Source of the DNA: Diphasiastrum complanatum
Taxonomy: Eukaryota > Streptophyta > Lycopodiopsida > Lycopodiales > Lycopodiaceae
Reading direction: 5' to 3'
DNA: 64,000 bases
Assembly (NCBI GenBank): GCA_029204225.1
Contig: CM055107.1
Coordinates: 3,600,706-3,664,705, forward strand
The notes beneath the pieces were generated by a model. The model searched no databases. It saw only the letters and a program-made list of their open reading frames with translations, and was not told the origin of the DNA. This document shows, piece by piece, positions 12,741 through 25,798 of this stretch (position 1 is the stretch's first letter; the number at the start of each line of letters is the position of its first letter). Made by a program: the position numbers and the translations under genes.

Positions 12741-12778
12741 CGATAATAATTGACAAACTTTTGTCAGAGGCTCGAAAC

Positions 12779-13437
12779 ATGGTTTCAGCTTCTGGATCTT
12801 TCTCGACGTCTTCAGCTGCTTCTGTCAAAAAGGATATGTTATGTTGTAGCACCCTGGTAGCAGAACAAAGTCGTAGTAATATGCTGAAACAAGGATTTCA
12901 ATCTAGTTCACTAAAGCTAACACCTGGCACTGACTTGAATAGTCTCGGTAGGTTTTCTCTCAAAAATCTTGAACGGCCAGTACAGAAAAATGGAAGCACG
13001 GGAAAGATAAGGACTATCTCACAAGCCCATAAGAATCTGACTCCGAACAAAGTTGTCAAGGAAAAAATATTTCAGAATGGCATTCAACTCGCTCAATCCT
13101 CGTGCGAATCCAGTTTCAAGTCTGCAGAGCAGCTTCCAGTGAAAAGCGACGTGGGGAACGAGGTGCTTCCACTCAGAGTTATAATTGCTGGAGGTGGAAT
13201 TGGAGGTCTTGTGTTAGCCCTGGCTGCTAAGAATCGCGGGTTCCATGTGCGAGTGTTTGAGAGGGATTTGAGTGCAATTCGTGGCGAAGGTCAGTATCGC
13301 GGGCCCATTCAAATTCAAAGCAATGCTCTTGCAGCTCTCGAAGCAGTGGATCCTGCTGTGGCAGAAGAGATCTTGGCAGCTGGTTGTATCACCGGAGATC
13401 GCATTAATGGGCTTGTGGATGGATTAACTGGAACCTG
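12779..13437 (+). CDS. ZEP: ZEP exon 1
   Basis: Codes for the transit peptide and the Rossmann FAD-binding fold (LRVIIAGGGIGG, then VRVFERD). The ATG at 12779 is the first in frame; an upstream TTG at 12761 is not a plausible start. The donor is acctg|gtatgag, and the Trp codon is split with exon 2. Confidence 0.93.
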
Positions 13438-14716
13438 GTATGAGTGAATTTAATTTTTTAATGATATTTGATGAAGGGGGTATCCTACATATCTCCCTGC
13501 ACTCATGGATTGCTTGGCCAACCTTGTGTACATTGTTGTGATTTTTGAACCTTATGCTGCTGGTTTCTTAGCTTCTCAGTAACTTGGAGTTTCGGGTAAT
13601 AATTCCTTTCTTAAAGCCTGAGGGAGAGATGTAATCATGCTTCAAAAAAAGTTGAAATGTTATATGTATTTTCTCTGGGGAATCTATGCACCTTAATGAA
13701 CCGAAAGTCAGAGAAGGGGTGGCAACAAACATCACACTTCTGCCCAATACTTTGGCCAATTCAATGCGTCCCTTGGCTATATTTATGGTGGATTCAATTC
13801 TGTACGTCTTATCTTATGCTGGAGAAGCGAGGTCCTGGTCAAAAGCAATTTCTTGAATGTGTTGTTTTTGAAAATTTAATTTGTTTTGGATATTATTTTC
13901 ACGAAATCAAGGTGCAAAATCTCTCCTGCATCTGATCCAAGCTAGTGCAAAAATATGATTTGATTCAAAACCTTCACTAAATTATTGCATAGCTTGCAGA
14001 GCTCTCCTATATCTGATCCATGTGAAGTATCCTAGTCCAAGGGCTTATTGTTAGTGTCATAGGGCCCAAATTAGGGCTGGAAGTATAAATGTGATCGTTG
14101 ATGTGTTTTGTTCAAGGTTACCAGCCGATTCTAACTGATTCAAACCGGCTAGCTTGGTTCGAATCGGGAAAATGTTCGAATCTTTTTATTTATTTATTTA
14201 TTTTCTCCCTTTGGGGGGGAGGGGGACTAGTAACTTCTAAGTTCTAATAGTCCTGAACAGTGAGTCAGGAGTTGGGACTTCTGACTCACGACTGAATTGG
14301 AGTCAGGAGTCAAGACTCAGGAGGAATAAGGACTGAGAAGTTAGAACTCAGTTATTTCGAAACTAATGGCCCTACTTGAAGTGTCATACTAGTAACTACA
14401 TATGTATTATGTCATAGATTGAGGACTGTCATAACTTAGGCACTCGCACTTCCAAGCTCCATGGGTCAACCATCAAAGCTACAACATCTTCAAGCAGATA
14501 CCAGACACGTCACACCACTGAACATTGATTAAGCTTAAAGCAAAAGGTAGTGAGCAGTAGTTGTCAGTTGAAACTTGAAACTTGAAACTTGATTGTAGTC
14601 AATGGTCATCCGTAACTAGGTTACAACTTACCAGCCAGGTTAAAGGTTTAGGGTTACAGCTTTTAGTGAGTTATAAGTTGTAACTATGCTTGGCACTTGC
14701 AGCTTTAGCTTCTAAG

Positions 14717-14754
<38 letters not shown>

Positions 14755-17700
14755 GGATGGTACTTTACTTTTTTTTAAAACTACTTTTCTCTTCTCAGTC
14801 AGTAGCACAACTAAACCAAATAAGCACCAGGTATTACCTTGACGAATAACCTTATTAAGGCCAAAAAGAATTTTTAGTTTGTTTTGACGGTGGAGACGCA
14901 TTCACTTAGAGACTGATGGATAGGATTCACTCAAATGTTGCTTCTTCTACAAGCCAATGTGGATGGGTTTAGTGGGGCTTATCTAGAGTACCCCACAAAA
15001 CACTATATATATGTGTAAGTTTCTATTCTCATTCCACTTCACCAGCAAAGGAAGCAGTTGTGAACACTATTGGCGCCCTACAGCTCATTCCAAAAAAGGC
15101 TCTTGTGGTATGTGGTTTCACCCTTTTGATTTCCACTTGGAGAAACATCTTGTTTTCAATGTATGATATGTTTTGGTCTCACGCTTGCTTCAGCGATCTA
15201 CCTCTTGAAGATAGCTTGTTGTTATTATGAATGCTATTGCTTTTTGGTATGTACTCAATGACCAGCGATTGACTGCTGTCATTAAAGACATTTTTATGTT
15301 GTAATTCGCTGTCCCACAACCATTCTGCATCGCGGTCCAGGGCTGTCTAGATTTATTCAGGTAAGGATTGCAAACCTTTTCACGGTTAAGTAAGTTCCAC
15401 TTCGTTTAAAACTTTTTTTGATAATGAAATGGCCTCAAAAAGACATACTACTTGAGACTATTCAGGTGGGTAGCTCATCAGTTAGGTAACCTTATGAGTA
15501 CCAAACATTCATGGTTATGCTTTCTACCTTTTAACCCTAAACGTTACCAAACCTCTTTTGACTTTACATAGTGGTGGTGTTATTTTGATCAAGCTTTGTA
15601 TAAAAGTCACAATTTTCTAACTAATACGGTCCTGAGGGTTTGCCGATAGGGTTATTAGGGCTTTGGCTTGAATATTCATGAAGCACATGGATTTGTGCAT
15701 GAATATCGACATCTTACAGAGTTACTCCAAGTTATGAACGTAGCCACGGCTGATCTAGATTTAGTTTATGAAAGCATCACATAAGCAAGACTTAACCCTA
15801 GAAAGCAGGAGAGAGAAAGCTTAAAGAGACTAAAGAAGGAGATCATATCATAAGCCAAGTAACAAATGACACAGAATCCCTACTTATAATCAAGAGGAAG
15901 CCCTAAAGGAAGCTTCCAGTGGCTAGGGCCAAACTGAGAGGGAAAATAGTGCGCCCTCCAAGAAGGCCCCCACTCTCAGTAATATGACCAAATAACCAAT
16001 ATAGTGAATCATAGGGCCCAAGGCCAATAATATGGTCTAAATGTCAATAATAGGGCCCAAGGCCAACCATATAGTCTAAATGTCAAATAATGAATAAAAA
16101 AGGGCCCAAAGCCTGCTTATGCATAAAGTAAAGTAAATGTAAATGGACATGGCGAATGTAATGAGCCGAGTCCATAACTCTCCCCGACACAAAAATAAGA
16201 CCCAACTGCCATAAAGGACTGAATCAAGTAACAGCAAGCCCTGGAGGATCAACTGGAACAGCATCTGGTGTAGTAACAACTGGAGCAACAGCTGATGTAG
16301 AGGAATCAACAAGTGCGGCAAGAGCACGAGCCTGATCCGCAAGTGACGGTGTATGATAAAAGACATCAATAGGCTCCCATGTGGCCTCCTCAACAGGACG
16401 ACCATCCCACTGGACTAGGAACTGAATCTGCCGGCGGCGTCGACTATGATGCAAACGCACCTGAAGGATAGCAGCAGGTAATAAAGGAAAGAGATCCGGT
16501 GCAGTAGGAAACTCAGCATCACGAGGAGCATCATCCTCAATAGCAGCACGTAATAAACTGACATGGAATATATCACAGGCACGTGTGGAAGCAGGAAGCT
16601 GAAGACGATATGTAACTGGACTAAGAACCTCCAATATACAATAAGGCCCATAATAACGTGGTGCAAGCTTCTCAGTAGAAGCATGGCCCTGAATAAAATG
16701 ATGATGTGCAAACCGTAGGCGTAGATATACCATATCACCAACATGAAACTCAACATGACGTCGATGACGATCAACTGAAGCCTGATAACGCTGTTGGACC
16801 TGCTGCAAATGGGAACTGGCCTGGAGAATAAGCTCGCGAGCACCTGATAGAAATGAAGACAGTGTCACAGGTGTATCCTCGGGAGGAAGAGGAATACCAG
16901 GTAAAAGAGGTGTAGAACCATGAGATAATAAAAATGGTGCAACGCCGGTGCTGGTACTAACAGAGCTGTTATAGCTATACTCTGCCAAACATAAGTGCTG
17001 ATCCCAATCCTTCCCTGAAGGAGTAACAAAATGGTGCAAATAATCCTCAAGGATCCTGTTAAGGACCTCAGACTGCCCATCAGAAGTAGAATGATAAGCA
17101 GACCCCATAAAAAGCTGTACATCCAATATACGCATAAGCTCTGTCCAGAACAATGATGTAAACTTACTATCCCAATCAGAAAGGATAGTACGGGGAAACC
17201 CATGTAGGCGAAATATCTCTGAAAGGAACAAGCGTGCACACTGCTCTGCTGTGATAGTACTGTGGACGGGTATGAAATGTGCCTGTTTCGAGAACCTGTC
17301 AACTACCACCATACATGAATCGTGACCACGACGGGTGCGGGGAAGGCCAATGATGAAGTCCATAGAAATATCAGTCCACTGGCGGTGAGGAATAGGCCAA
17401 CTCTGAAGCAAACCAGCGGACTTAGCACGGGAGTACTTATTACGTAAGCAGAAAGGACAAGTCGAATAAGTACAACAAGCTCTTTCCTAAGGGATGGCCA
17501 ATAGAAATGATCCTTGAGACGAGCATAAGACTTCTGAAAACCAAAATGACCCCCAACTGGGGACGAATGAGCATCCGACAACAATTGAGAACGGATACCC
17601 AAAGAACTAGGAATACAAAGAGAACCATAATGATAAAGACAGTGGTCAACAATGGAATAAGCCTGATGAGGTGAAGATGACATAGGTGGAGCAGAACTAT

Positions 17701-20700
17701 AAACATCACGAAAATCAGAACATGTAAGATAAGCAGATGGAAGATCATCAAACCAGGAAGGGATCGTGGCAACAAGGGTATTCAATAAAGCAGGAAGTCT
17801 AGACAATGCGTCAGCAGCAGTGTTAGCACGACCAGGACGATACAAAATAGAAAAATCAAAAGATTGTAAAAATTGCAACCAACGAAACTGACGATCACTA
17901 AGATCACGCTGGGAGAAGAGATAACGTAAGGACTGATGATCAGTAACGATATCAAAAGGAACACGGTACAGGTAATGGCGCCACTTCTTAAGAGCATAGA
18001 TAATGGCAAGAAGCTCTTTCTCATGGACAGAATAACGTTGCTCATAAGAGCGTAAACGACGCGACTCATAAGCAATAATACACTGAGGCTGACGAAGCAA
18101 GGCACCCAAACCAACATTACTAGCATCGGTCTCAACAATAAATTTCTGATCAAACTGTGGTAAACACAGGACAGAGGCCTCCACAACAGCACGACGAAGA
18201 GTGTCAAAGGCGAACTGACAATCAGAAGTCCAAACAAAAGCACTAGACTTCTTCAAAAGGGCATGAAGAGGGGCAGCCACAGTGGCAAAGTGAGGAACAG
18301 GACGACGAAGGTGAGTAGCGAGACCAAGAAACATACGAACATGGTGGACATCTGTGGGAACAAGCCAATCAGCGATTGCCCGAACCTTATGAGGGTCCAA
18401 ATGAATAAGACCATCACAAATGAGAAATCCTAAAAACTCAATCTCAACAACAGCAAAGGAACACTTAGAAAGTTTAGCAAACAACTGGTGATGAACAAGC
18501 AATTGAAAAACAGATGAAAGATGTAACACATGCTCATCAAGAGTCTTACTAAAAACAAGAATATCATCAAAATAAACTAAAACACAACGACCAAGGAGAG
18601 GACGCATGATGTTATTCATCACATTCTGGAACGTAGGTGGACCATTAGTAACACCAAAAGGAAGAACACGAAACTCATACAAACCAAGATGGGTACGAAA
18701 CGCAGTCTTGTGTTCGTCCGAAGGATGCATCCTAATCTGGTGATAGCCGGAACGTAAGTCTATCTTAGAGAAAAGATGAGAGGTGCCTAACTGGTCAAAG
18801 AGATCATCCATGTGAGGAATAGGATATTGGTTACGGATGGTCAACTTATTGAGGGCACGATAATCAATGCAGAGGCGTTTGGAACCATCTTTCTTACTGA
18901 CAAGGAGAACAGGGGCACCAAAAGGACTGTGACTAGGAACAATAAGGCCCTGATCTAGTAAAGCAGTAATCTGAAGCTCAACCTCATCACGCTCAGACTT
19001 AGACATACGGTAAGGAGGCCGGGAGGGAGGAGCAGAACCAGGACGCAAATCAATATGGTGGTTCACATCACGTAATGGTGGTAGCGTCGTAGGTTCTGAA
19101 AAGACAAATGCATACTGATGTAATAAGTCAGAGATCACCTGAGGAACAGCTGCTGGAGGAGAGGTAGTCACTGGAGAATCTGCTGCAGCACGCTGAACAC
19201 ATAATAAAGCTGCACAATGAGCCTTAGGTAGGCTGCAGATAAACTGCTTCCCGCTGATCAGCTGGAAATCTGCCTGAGAATCAATACCAGCAAGTGAGTG
19301 GGTCACTGCATCATGAACAAATGTCAATGTCTGCTGAGCCAGGTCCAAAGTAACCGCTCCCAATGAAGCAAACCAATCAGCACCAAGGATAAGGTCATAG
19401 CGCTCCAGAGGAATGATATAAAGATCTGCCTGTCCAGAAAAATCACCAATGCGGTAGGATAATCCCTGAAACATCTGAGAACTAGGAAATGAGTGAGAAC
19501 TGGAAACCTCGACTGTGAGAGGCTGTGGAGCAGGAATAGGTGAAGCGCGTATCCGGCTGAGAACATAACTGCTGATAAAGGAATGAGTGCTGCCGGTATC
19601 AACTAAAGCAATATACTCACGTTCAGTAATGCGCACACGTAGCCGAATGGAGCGAGGACCGGGGCACCCTGTCCAGGTAGCATAAGCAAGCTGAGCATGG
19701 CAAGTAGCAGGAAGTAAATCAGTAGAAGGTTCAGGAGATAGATCAGGCTCATCAGATATATGAATGTAGATATCGGACTCATCTGGAGTAGTGCCCTCAT
19801 GGTAGAAAACAGCAGTAGAAGTAGGCAGGGGCTGGCGGCAATCACGGGCAATGTGGTCAGGACTCTTACAACGAAAGCGAAGACGCTTCTGCTGAATGTC
19901 AGCGAACTCTGCAGACGTGTAACGTCGGACAAAAGCAGGACGAGGAGGCGGAGGGCGAGGAGCGGGAGAAGTAAGAGAAGAGGTCGGGACGACAGTGGAT
20001 GGGGCAGATGGGGCCGGAGATGGTAGAGGTGAAAGAGATGGACGGGGTCGGGAAAAGCGAAAGGGAGCAGGATCAGGGTACTTATGCTGTAAAGTACTAG
20101 CAAGGGACATGGCCTCAACAAGTGTGGGTGGACGGAAAGAAGAGACATCGTATCGTAGAGCACCACGAAGTCCAGCAATGTAGCGAGAAATAAGCTCGGT
20201 GGGCTGAAGATCTGTAAAGAGGTAGGAAAGGTCCATAAACTGATCTGTATAGGAAGAAAGATCACCAGTCTGAGTAAGACTACGGAATATATCACGCTGG
20301 CGGCACAGCCATTGAGGGTCAATCATAGCATGACGAAGATCACGACGAAAGGTAGGCCATAACTGGAGACCGTCCCGAGCAGGGTCAAGTCGGTAGACCC
20401 GCCACCAAGTGGCAGCACGTCCATCTAAATGTAAGGCGGCTAACTAGATCTTCTGAGGATTAGTCTTAGGGTAAATCTGAAAATAAGTATCAAGCTTTGC
20501 AAACCAATTCTCTAACAAGTTCCCGTCAGAGGAACCAGAATAGGTGGCAAGCTGTACCCGATCACGAAAATCTCGAGCAAAATGTGGCTCAGGAGCTAGA
20601 TGTCGTGGAAAATGTGACTCAGGAGCTGTAGGACGTGGAAAACCGGGTGGTGGGTTAGGTGGAAAATGAGGCCCACCGCCAAAGGAAGTAGACGAGGATG

Positions 20701-23700
20701 GAAGTCCAAATGGAGACCCAAATGATGAATGAACAGGGGCTTTGCCAGGTCCATGTGGCTGTAAGGAATCAATCTGTGACTGCATAGTGGCAAAGCCGGT
20801 CTGTAGAGTGGTAAAACCGGTCATCATTTGGTCGAAACGACTACTGAGGAGAGTAAGAGAGTCACGCATATTAGCAAATTGTTCATCTAAAGGTCCGGAA
20901 TGACTCGCAGGTGTGGTGGGTGAGCTAGCCATGAGGAAGAAAAAGTAAGCGAGAAAAGAAATGTGCTAAACAATTGGACGAACTGCAGGAGAGGACATAA
21001 GTCGTCACAACAGGCACGCCAATGAAAAGACACAATAGAACTCGCGATGTAAGATGAACGGAAAGGACAACTAAGTAAGAAATACCTCGTAACCGCAACC
21101 GGAAGTGAGCTGAAAAATAGCGGCGATATGTCGAGGTACCGGGCAGCCTCCAAAAAAGATGCTAAGGGCCCGACAACGTGGAGTAAACGGTGGGTAAAAG
21201 TATGGGAAACAATAATGGACTATGGGGATGGAAAGGGAGCAGCCAACGAAAGGAAGTGATAACAAAAAGGAGGTATGGGCAGCAAGGAAACAAGGCTGAA
21301 AAATCAGAGATCGCCCTTCAAGGGTAAAAAAAAGTTTGTGATAAAGACGGGGAGCAATCCCGATGCGCGATGAAGTTGGGTGGAAGTGGCTTTCTAAGCA
21401 TCTGGGCGTGTTTGTATTGTCCGGGGTAGCGTTGCGAACACAGACAACAGTGTAGGAGGGTGAGCTGAAATTGAGGCGGATGTAGGGCGCCAGCTATGGT
21501 GGAGTGTGGGCGTCCAAGAGAGGTAGTAAACGGCAAAAAAAAATTGGATCAAAAAGATGGGTTGGTAGGGCGCTAGGAGTGGCTGATGGAAGGTGGCGAA
21601 TAGGGGCAGCAAAAAGCGGAAATTTTCAGCAAAGGAAGGAGCAGTAGGGCGCTGGTCAGCAAGCATGAGGGCGCCCAATAGGGCAGTAGGGCGCCCAAAA
21701 TAGGGGAGGAAAAAGGTTGAAAATGCAGCAGTAGGCAGCCAACAAGAGGGCGCTAGAAATGGGCAGCAAGTGGGCGCCTGTCCTCCTCCGATCCGTCGTG
21801 AAAATCTGCAAGACAAGTGTGGAGAAATGCTGAAGATCTGGCTGAAAAATGGTGAAGATCCAAGCTGAAGATGGGCGCCCTCCTGTGAGAGAAAAATCTG
21901 CTCAATGGAGATGCTCAGGAAAGTGCTCTGATACCAAGTTATGAACGTAGCCACGGCTGATCTAGATTTAGTCTATGAAAGCATCACATAAGCAAGACTT
22001 AACCCTAGAAAGCAGGAGAGAGAAAGCTTAAAGAGACTAAAGAAGGAGATCATATCATAAGCCAAGTAACAAATGACACAGAATCCCTACTTATAGCCAA
22101 GAGGAAGCCCTAAAAGGAAGCTTTCAGTGGATAGGGCCAAACTGAGAGGGAAAATAGTGCGCCCTCCAAGAAGGCCCCCACTCTCAGTAATATGACCAAA
22201 TAACCAATATAGTGAATCATAGGGCCCAAGGCCAATAATATGGTCTAAATGTTCATGGGAATTAGTATGGTGTGGATTCGCCCTAATACCCACCTATATG
22301 CCCTAGCCTGCCCTATCATTTGTTGCATATCATATGTACGGTGGCTTTGGATACATTACGAATAAAGGTTTCAAAGGGTTTGGTCTTGACTTGTCAAGAG
22401 GAACTATGTGAAGTTTTGTAATGTCTTTCTGGGCATCCTTGAGATGTAAATCCAACTATCTTTTGGCCGGGATAGTACCAAACCTTTACCTTACTCTGAT
22501 TCATAGGCTAACATAGGCTTTTTTTACTTTTTGTTCAGTCCTTAGGTTGGTTTCAAGATGCGGTCACTCTTGGTTGTGGGGAGCCCGTTCCTCTTTCTAA
22601 TCTTTTTATTTCGACTTTGATTTGCTGTATGAAGGCCGTAAAAATGCATGATTTCATTATCAATACTGATAGAGCTGCATGTTCCGAGGAAGAAAGATTT
22701 TTTAATTTGCACACTAGAAAGATTTTCTTTTGCCTTGAAAAAGAAAATGGGATCTCTCTTGCTGAACCTGCTCCACCTTCTCCTGATGCCCTTTTATCAC
22801 CTTATCCACTAATTTTTATTGATGACCTAGATGAAGAAAATGCTTCCCAATTAGAAAACTTTTCCCAAGAGATTTGTGATGTTAGTGATCAATCCATGTT
22901 TGAATTTTCTCAGGCTAAAAGCAGCCAGATCCCTATGGTTCCAAGCCGTACTATTGAGTTTACATCCTCCCGCACTTCTTACAAGCTTTGGAGCCTTCCC
23001 ACTCTTCCTCCTTGCCCTCTTGCCTATTGATTTCTGGGTCATTCTTGCACATCTTACTAAAAAGGAAATACAAACCTGTAAAGTTGCCACTCTTCAAAGG
23101 AACCCTTCTCTTGAAACACCCATTGCTTTCGATACTATTATTCACATGAATAAATTCGAACCCTCTCGATGTCCTTCTAAGCAGACCTGGGCCAAAATTA
23201 GAGGTCACTTCGATACCGGCTTGAATATGATGAATCTACACCAGGCACGCATATGGAACTAGAAGAGGCCTTTCTTTAAATGTAGATATGGGGACAATTG
23301 CAAGAATAACTCTTCTATTATTCAATTTGATGGTTCATGATGAATAACCTAGGAAAGTTTTTTCTTGGGGCTTCCCTTTAGAATTAGGTCAATATTTTCC
23401 TTATGTGGCTACCGAAGCTGCTAGGGACGCGGTCAAAGCACATCTTACTTTCCTTTTTATTAGACAATATATGATTGATGCTTCCATAGAGCTTTCTATT
23501 GATCCCTCTGCCAAACTCCTTGCTAATCTAGGTGATGCTGATAACATCCCGGGAAATGAACGTTTATTGAAAAGACCTAGTTTTTCTATGGTTCAAGACA
23601 AGATCCTTATTGTTTATTATAAGGAAGTTGTGAGAGAGGTGCTAAATCTTGGCCAAGTAGAGTCTCTTCTTTGCTCACACTTGCCTAAAGTATACCATCT

Positions 23701-23982
23701 CAAGCTCATCAATGTACCAACCAACAAGTGTGGGGGAGAGGGAACAACCCAGCTTCACCCCAATAGTGCTCCTAACTCTCTCAGAGAGACCCTCCTCCGA
23801 TTTGAAACATCCCCAAACCCGCTTATATAGTGCCATGACAGACAATATGGTATCAGTGGAAAAATCAAGATCCCTCAGCCTCTGGATGAGCATATGACGC
23901 AAAACCAAGTCAAACGCTTTCCGGAAATCCACAAAAGAACAATAGACTCTCTCATGTCTGGACCTGGCCTCCTCAATGACAG

Positions 23983-24064
<82 letters not shown>

Positions 24065-24201
24065 TATTAATGTCTTTTCCATGCCAACAGGCATATAAGA
24101 CTAATGAAGTACATGTCAAGTATGTGATAACCATGGAAGCGTATAAAACGTCTCCAAAACTGTAATAAAGAAAACATCTAGTACAAACCAAAATAGACAC
24201 G

Positions 24202-24258
<57 letters not shown>

Positions 24259-24584
24259 ATGTGTCGTATCTCCTCAGTATGGTTCATTATGGTTTCACCC
24301 ATGATTCAGTATGGTTCAGTACGATTCAGTATGGTTTAATGTGGTTCAGTATGGTTCCTTGTGATTTCAGTTTGGTTTGTTGTGATTTAGTGAACCGTGA
24401 ACACCTAGTATTCAACAAAATCTTACTTTTGCAATGCATAAAAAAATTATATCGGAATTCCCCACAAAAAATGCAGCCATCTGAAAACCATTTAACCAAA
24501 AAAAAAAAAAAAGCATTTCAGGGGCATGTCCCGGGACAACATCCCGTTTCGGAACGCCTAATGCAACTATCTATCTATATATAT

Positions 24585-24628
<44 letters not shown>

Positions 24629-25760
24629 TAGTACCCCGTGGTACCGCTGGTACCATATCAGTGGTATCGCCGGTACGGTACCGCCCTCAGACCCGCGGTA
24701 CCATTTTTAATAATTTTTTTTTGCATATTAACTACCAAAAAAGGACAAAGAAAAGTAAAAAAAAGGGGTTCTGGGTGTAAAAAAAGAGGGTACAGTACAT
24801 GATGTAGGGGACTGGTGCAGTGGCACATGGGCACTGCGGGTGAGCAGATGGAGGGGCCAATGGGAGACCAACAAAGGGGGGTAGCATCACATGGGGGCAA
24901 GTACACACAGTGGGTGGTGGTGGAACCGCAGTGGCAACTGTTGGACGCGATGGGACGGGATCCACCGGAATCTGAGCAGATGGGGGTGCGTGAGGCGGAA
25001 CTGTTTGAGGGGGATGAGGGGTAAAGGGACTGGAGGAGGATGCACTCCCTCTCCTCGTGCGTGCCAGCCAAGCATGCAGCAACTCTGGGTCAGCCACATA
25101 AGGAGCGGTGCAAAATCGGAGAATGCCCTCCGAAATGGTGTTCTCCCCTACCACGAGCCGCGGCCCGTAGGTGTCCAGTAGTCGCTGCCTGTCGGGGACG
25201 GTCATGCTGCCACAAGGGGCAGCATTCAAGGTGGCACCATTTTTGGCGCGTGCATCGAGCAGATGGCCTTTAAGGCGAGTGAGGGATGCAGCAAACTCGA
25301 CGAGACAGTATCGGCAGCGCACGATCTTCTGACTGGTCTTGTTGGCCTTGTCGGCAACCCGCCTGACAATGTCTACCTCGTCCCACAGACCGGAAAGGTC
25401 GGATTGCACCATTGCAGATGAAATGAGGGATGGATTGCTGGGAAAAAAACAACAGGGTTCACTGTTGGAGAGACGCTGAAAATGGGCGAAGGCAGGGCGA
25501 AGCAAGTCAGATGCAAGGCAAGGCGTTGCGTGGGCGAAGGGTGACACAAGGAATCAGAAGGCAGGTAGGCGAAAACAACAGCGATGGCAGGGCGGAGGAG
25601 GGCGCAAAAAAATTTTAGAGGAAATGCGAGGGGGGCGTAGGTTTAGGTCAATTTTTTTTTTAAAATATTAAATAATAAAAATATTATTATATTGTGGTAC
25701 CGCGGTACCAGTATGGTCCCTCGGTACCGAGATCCGTGGTACCCAGTACCGCGGGACCTA

Positions 25761-25798
<38 letters not shown>

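Larger units (their letters stand above)
15730..22251 (-). mobile_element. Ty3/gypsy chromovirus LTR retrotransposon (5' LTR truncated)
   Basis: An element on the - strand with its 3' LTR at 15730-16179 and 5' LTR at 21937-22251. The primer binding site TGGTATCAGAGC (complement of the initiator tRNA-Met 3' end) lies at 21936-21925, and a polypurine tract GGGGAGAG ends against the 3' LTR at about 16185-16178. Gag-pol order is gag, protease, reverse transcriptase, RNase H, integrase, chromodomain, which defines a chromovirus. The outer ~135 bp of the 5' LTR are missing, so no target duplication can be checked. The shared LTR parts differ at about 5 positions plus one indel in ~314 bp, suggesting a fairly recent insertion. 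It lies antisense inside ZEP intron 1. Confidence 0.93.

Noticed and set aside
12761-12778. Upstream in-frame extension of ZEP starting at TTG (12761)
   Set aside because: It is not an ATG. The first in-frame ATG at 12779 gives a normal transit-peptide start.
17782-20322. Long open frames overlapping the gypsy pol in other frames (for example 19603-20322, 18243-17782)
   Set aside because: They are shadows of the - strand gag-pol reading frame.
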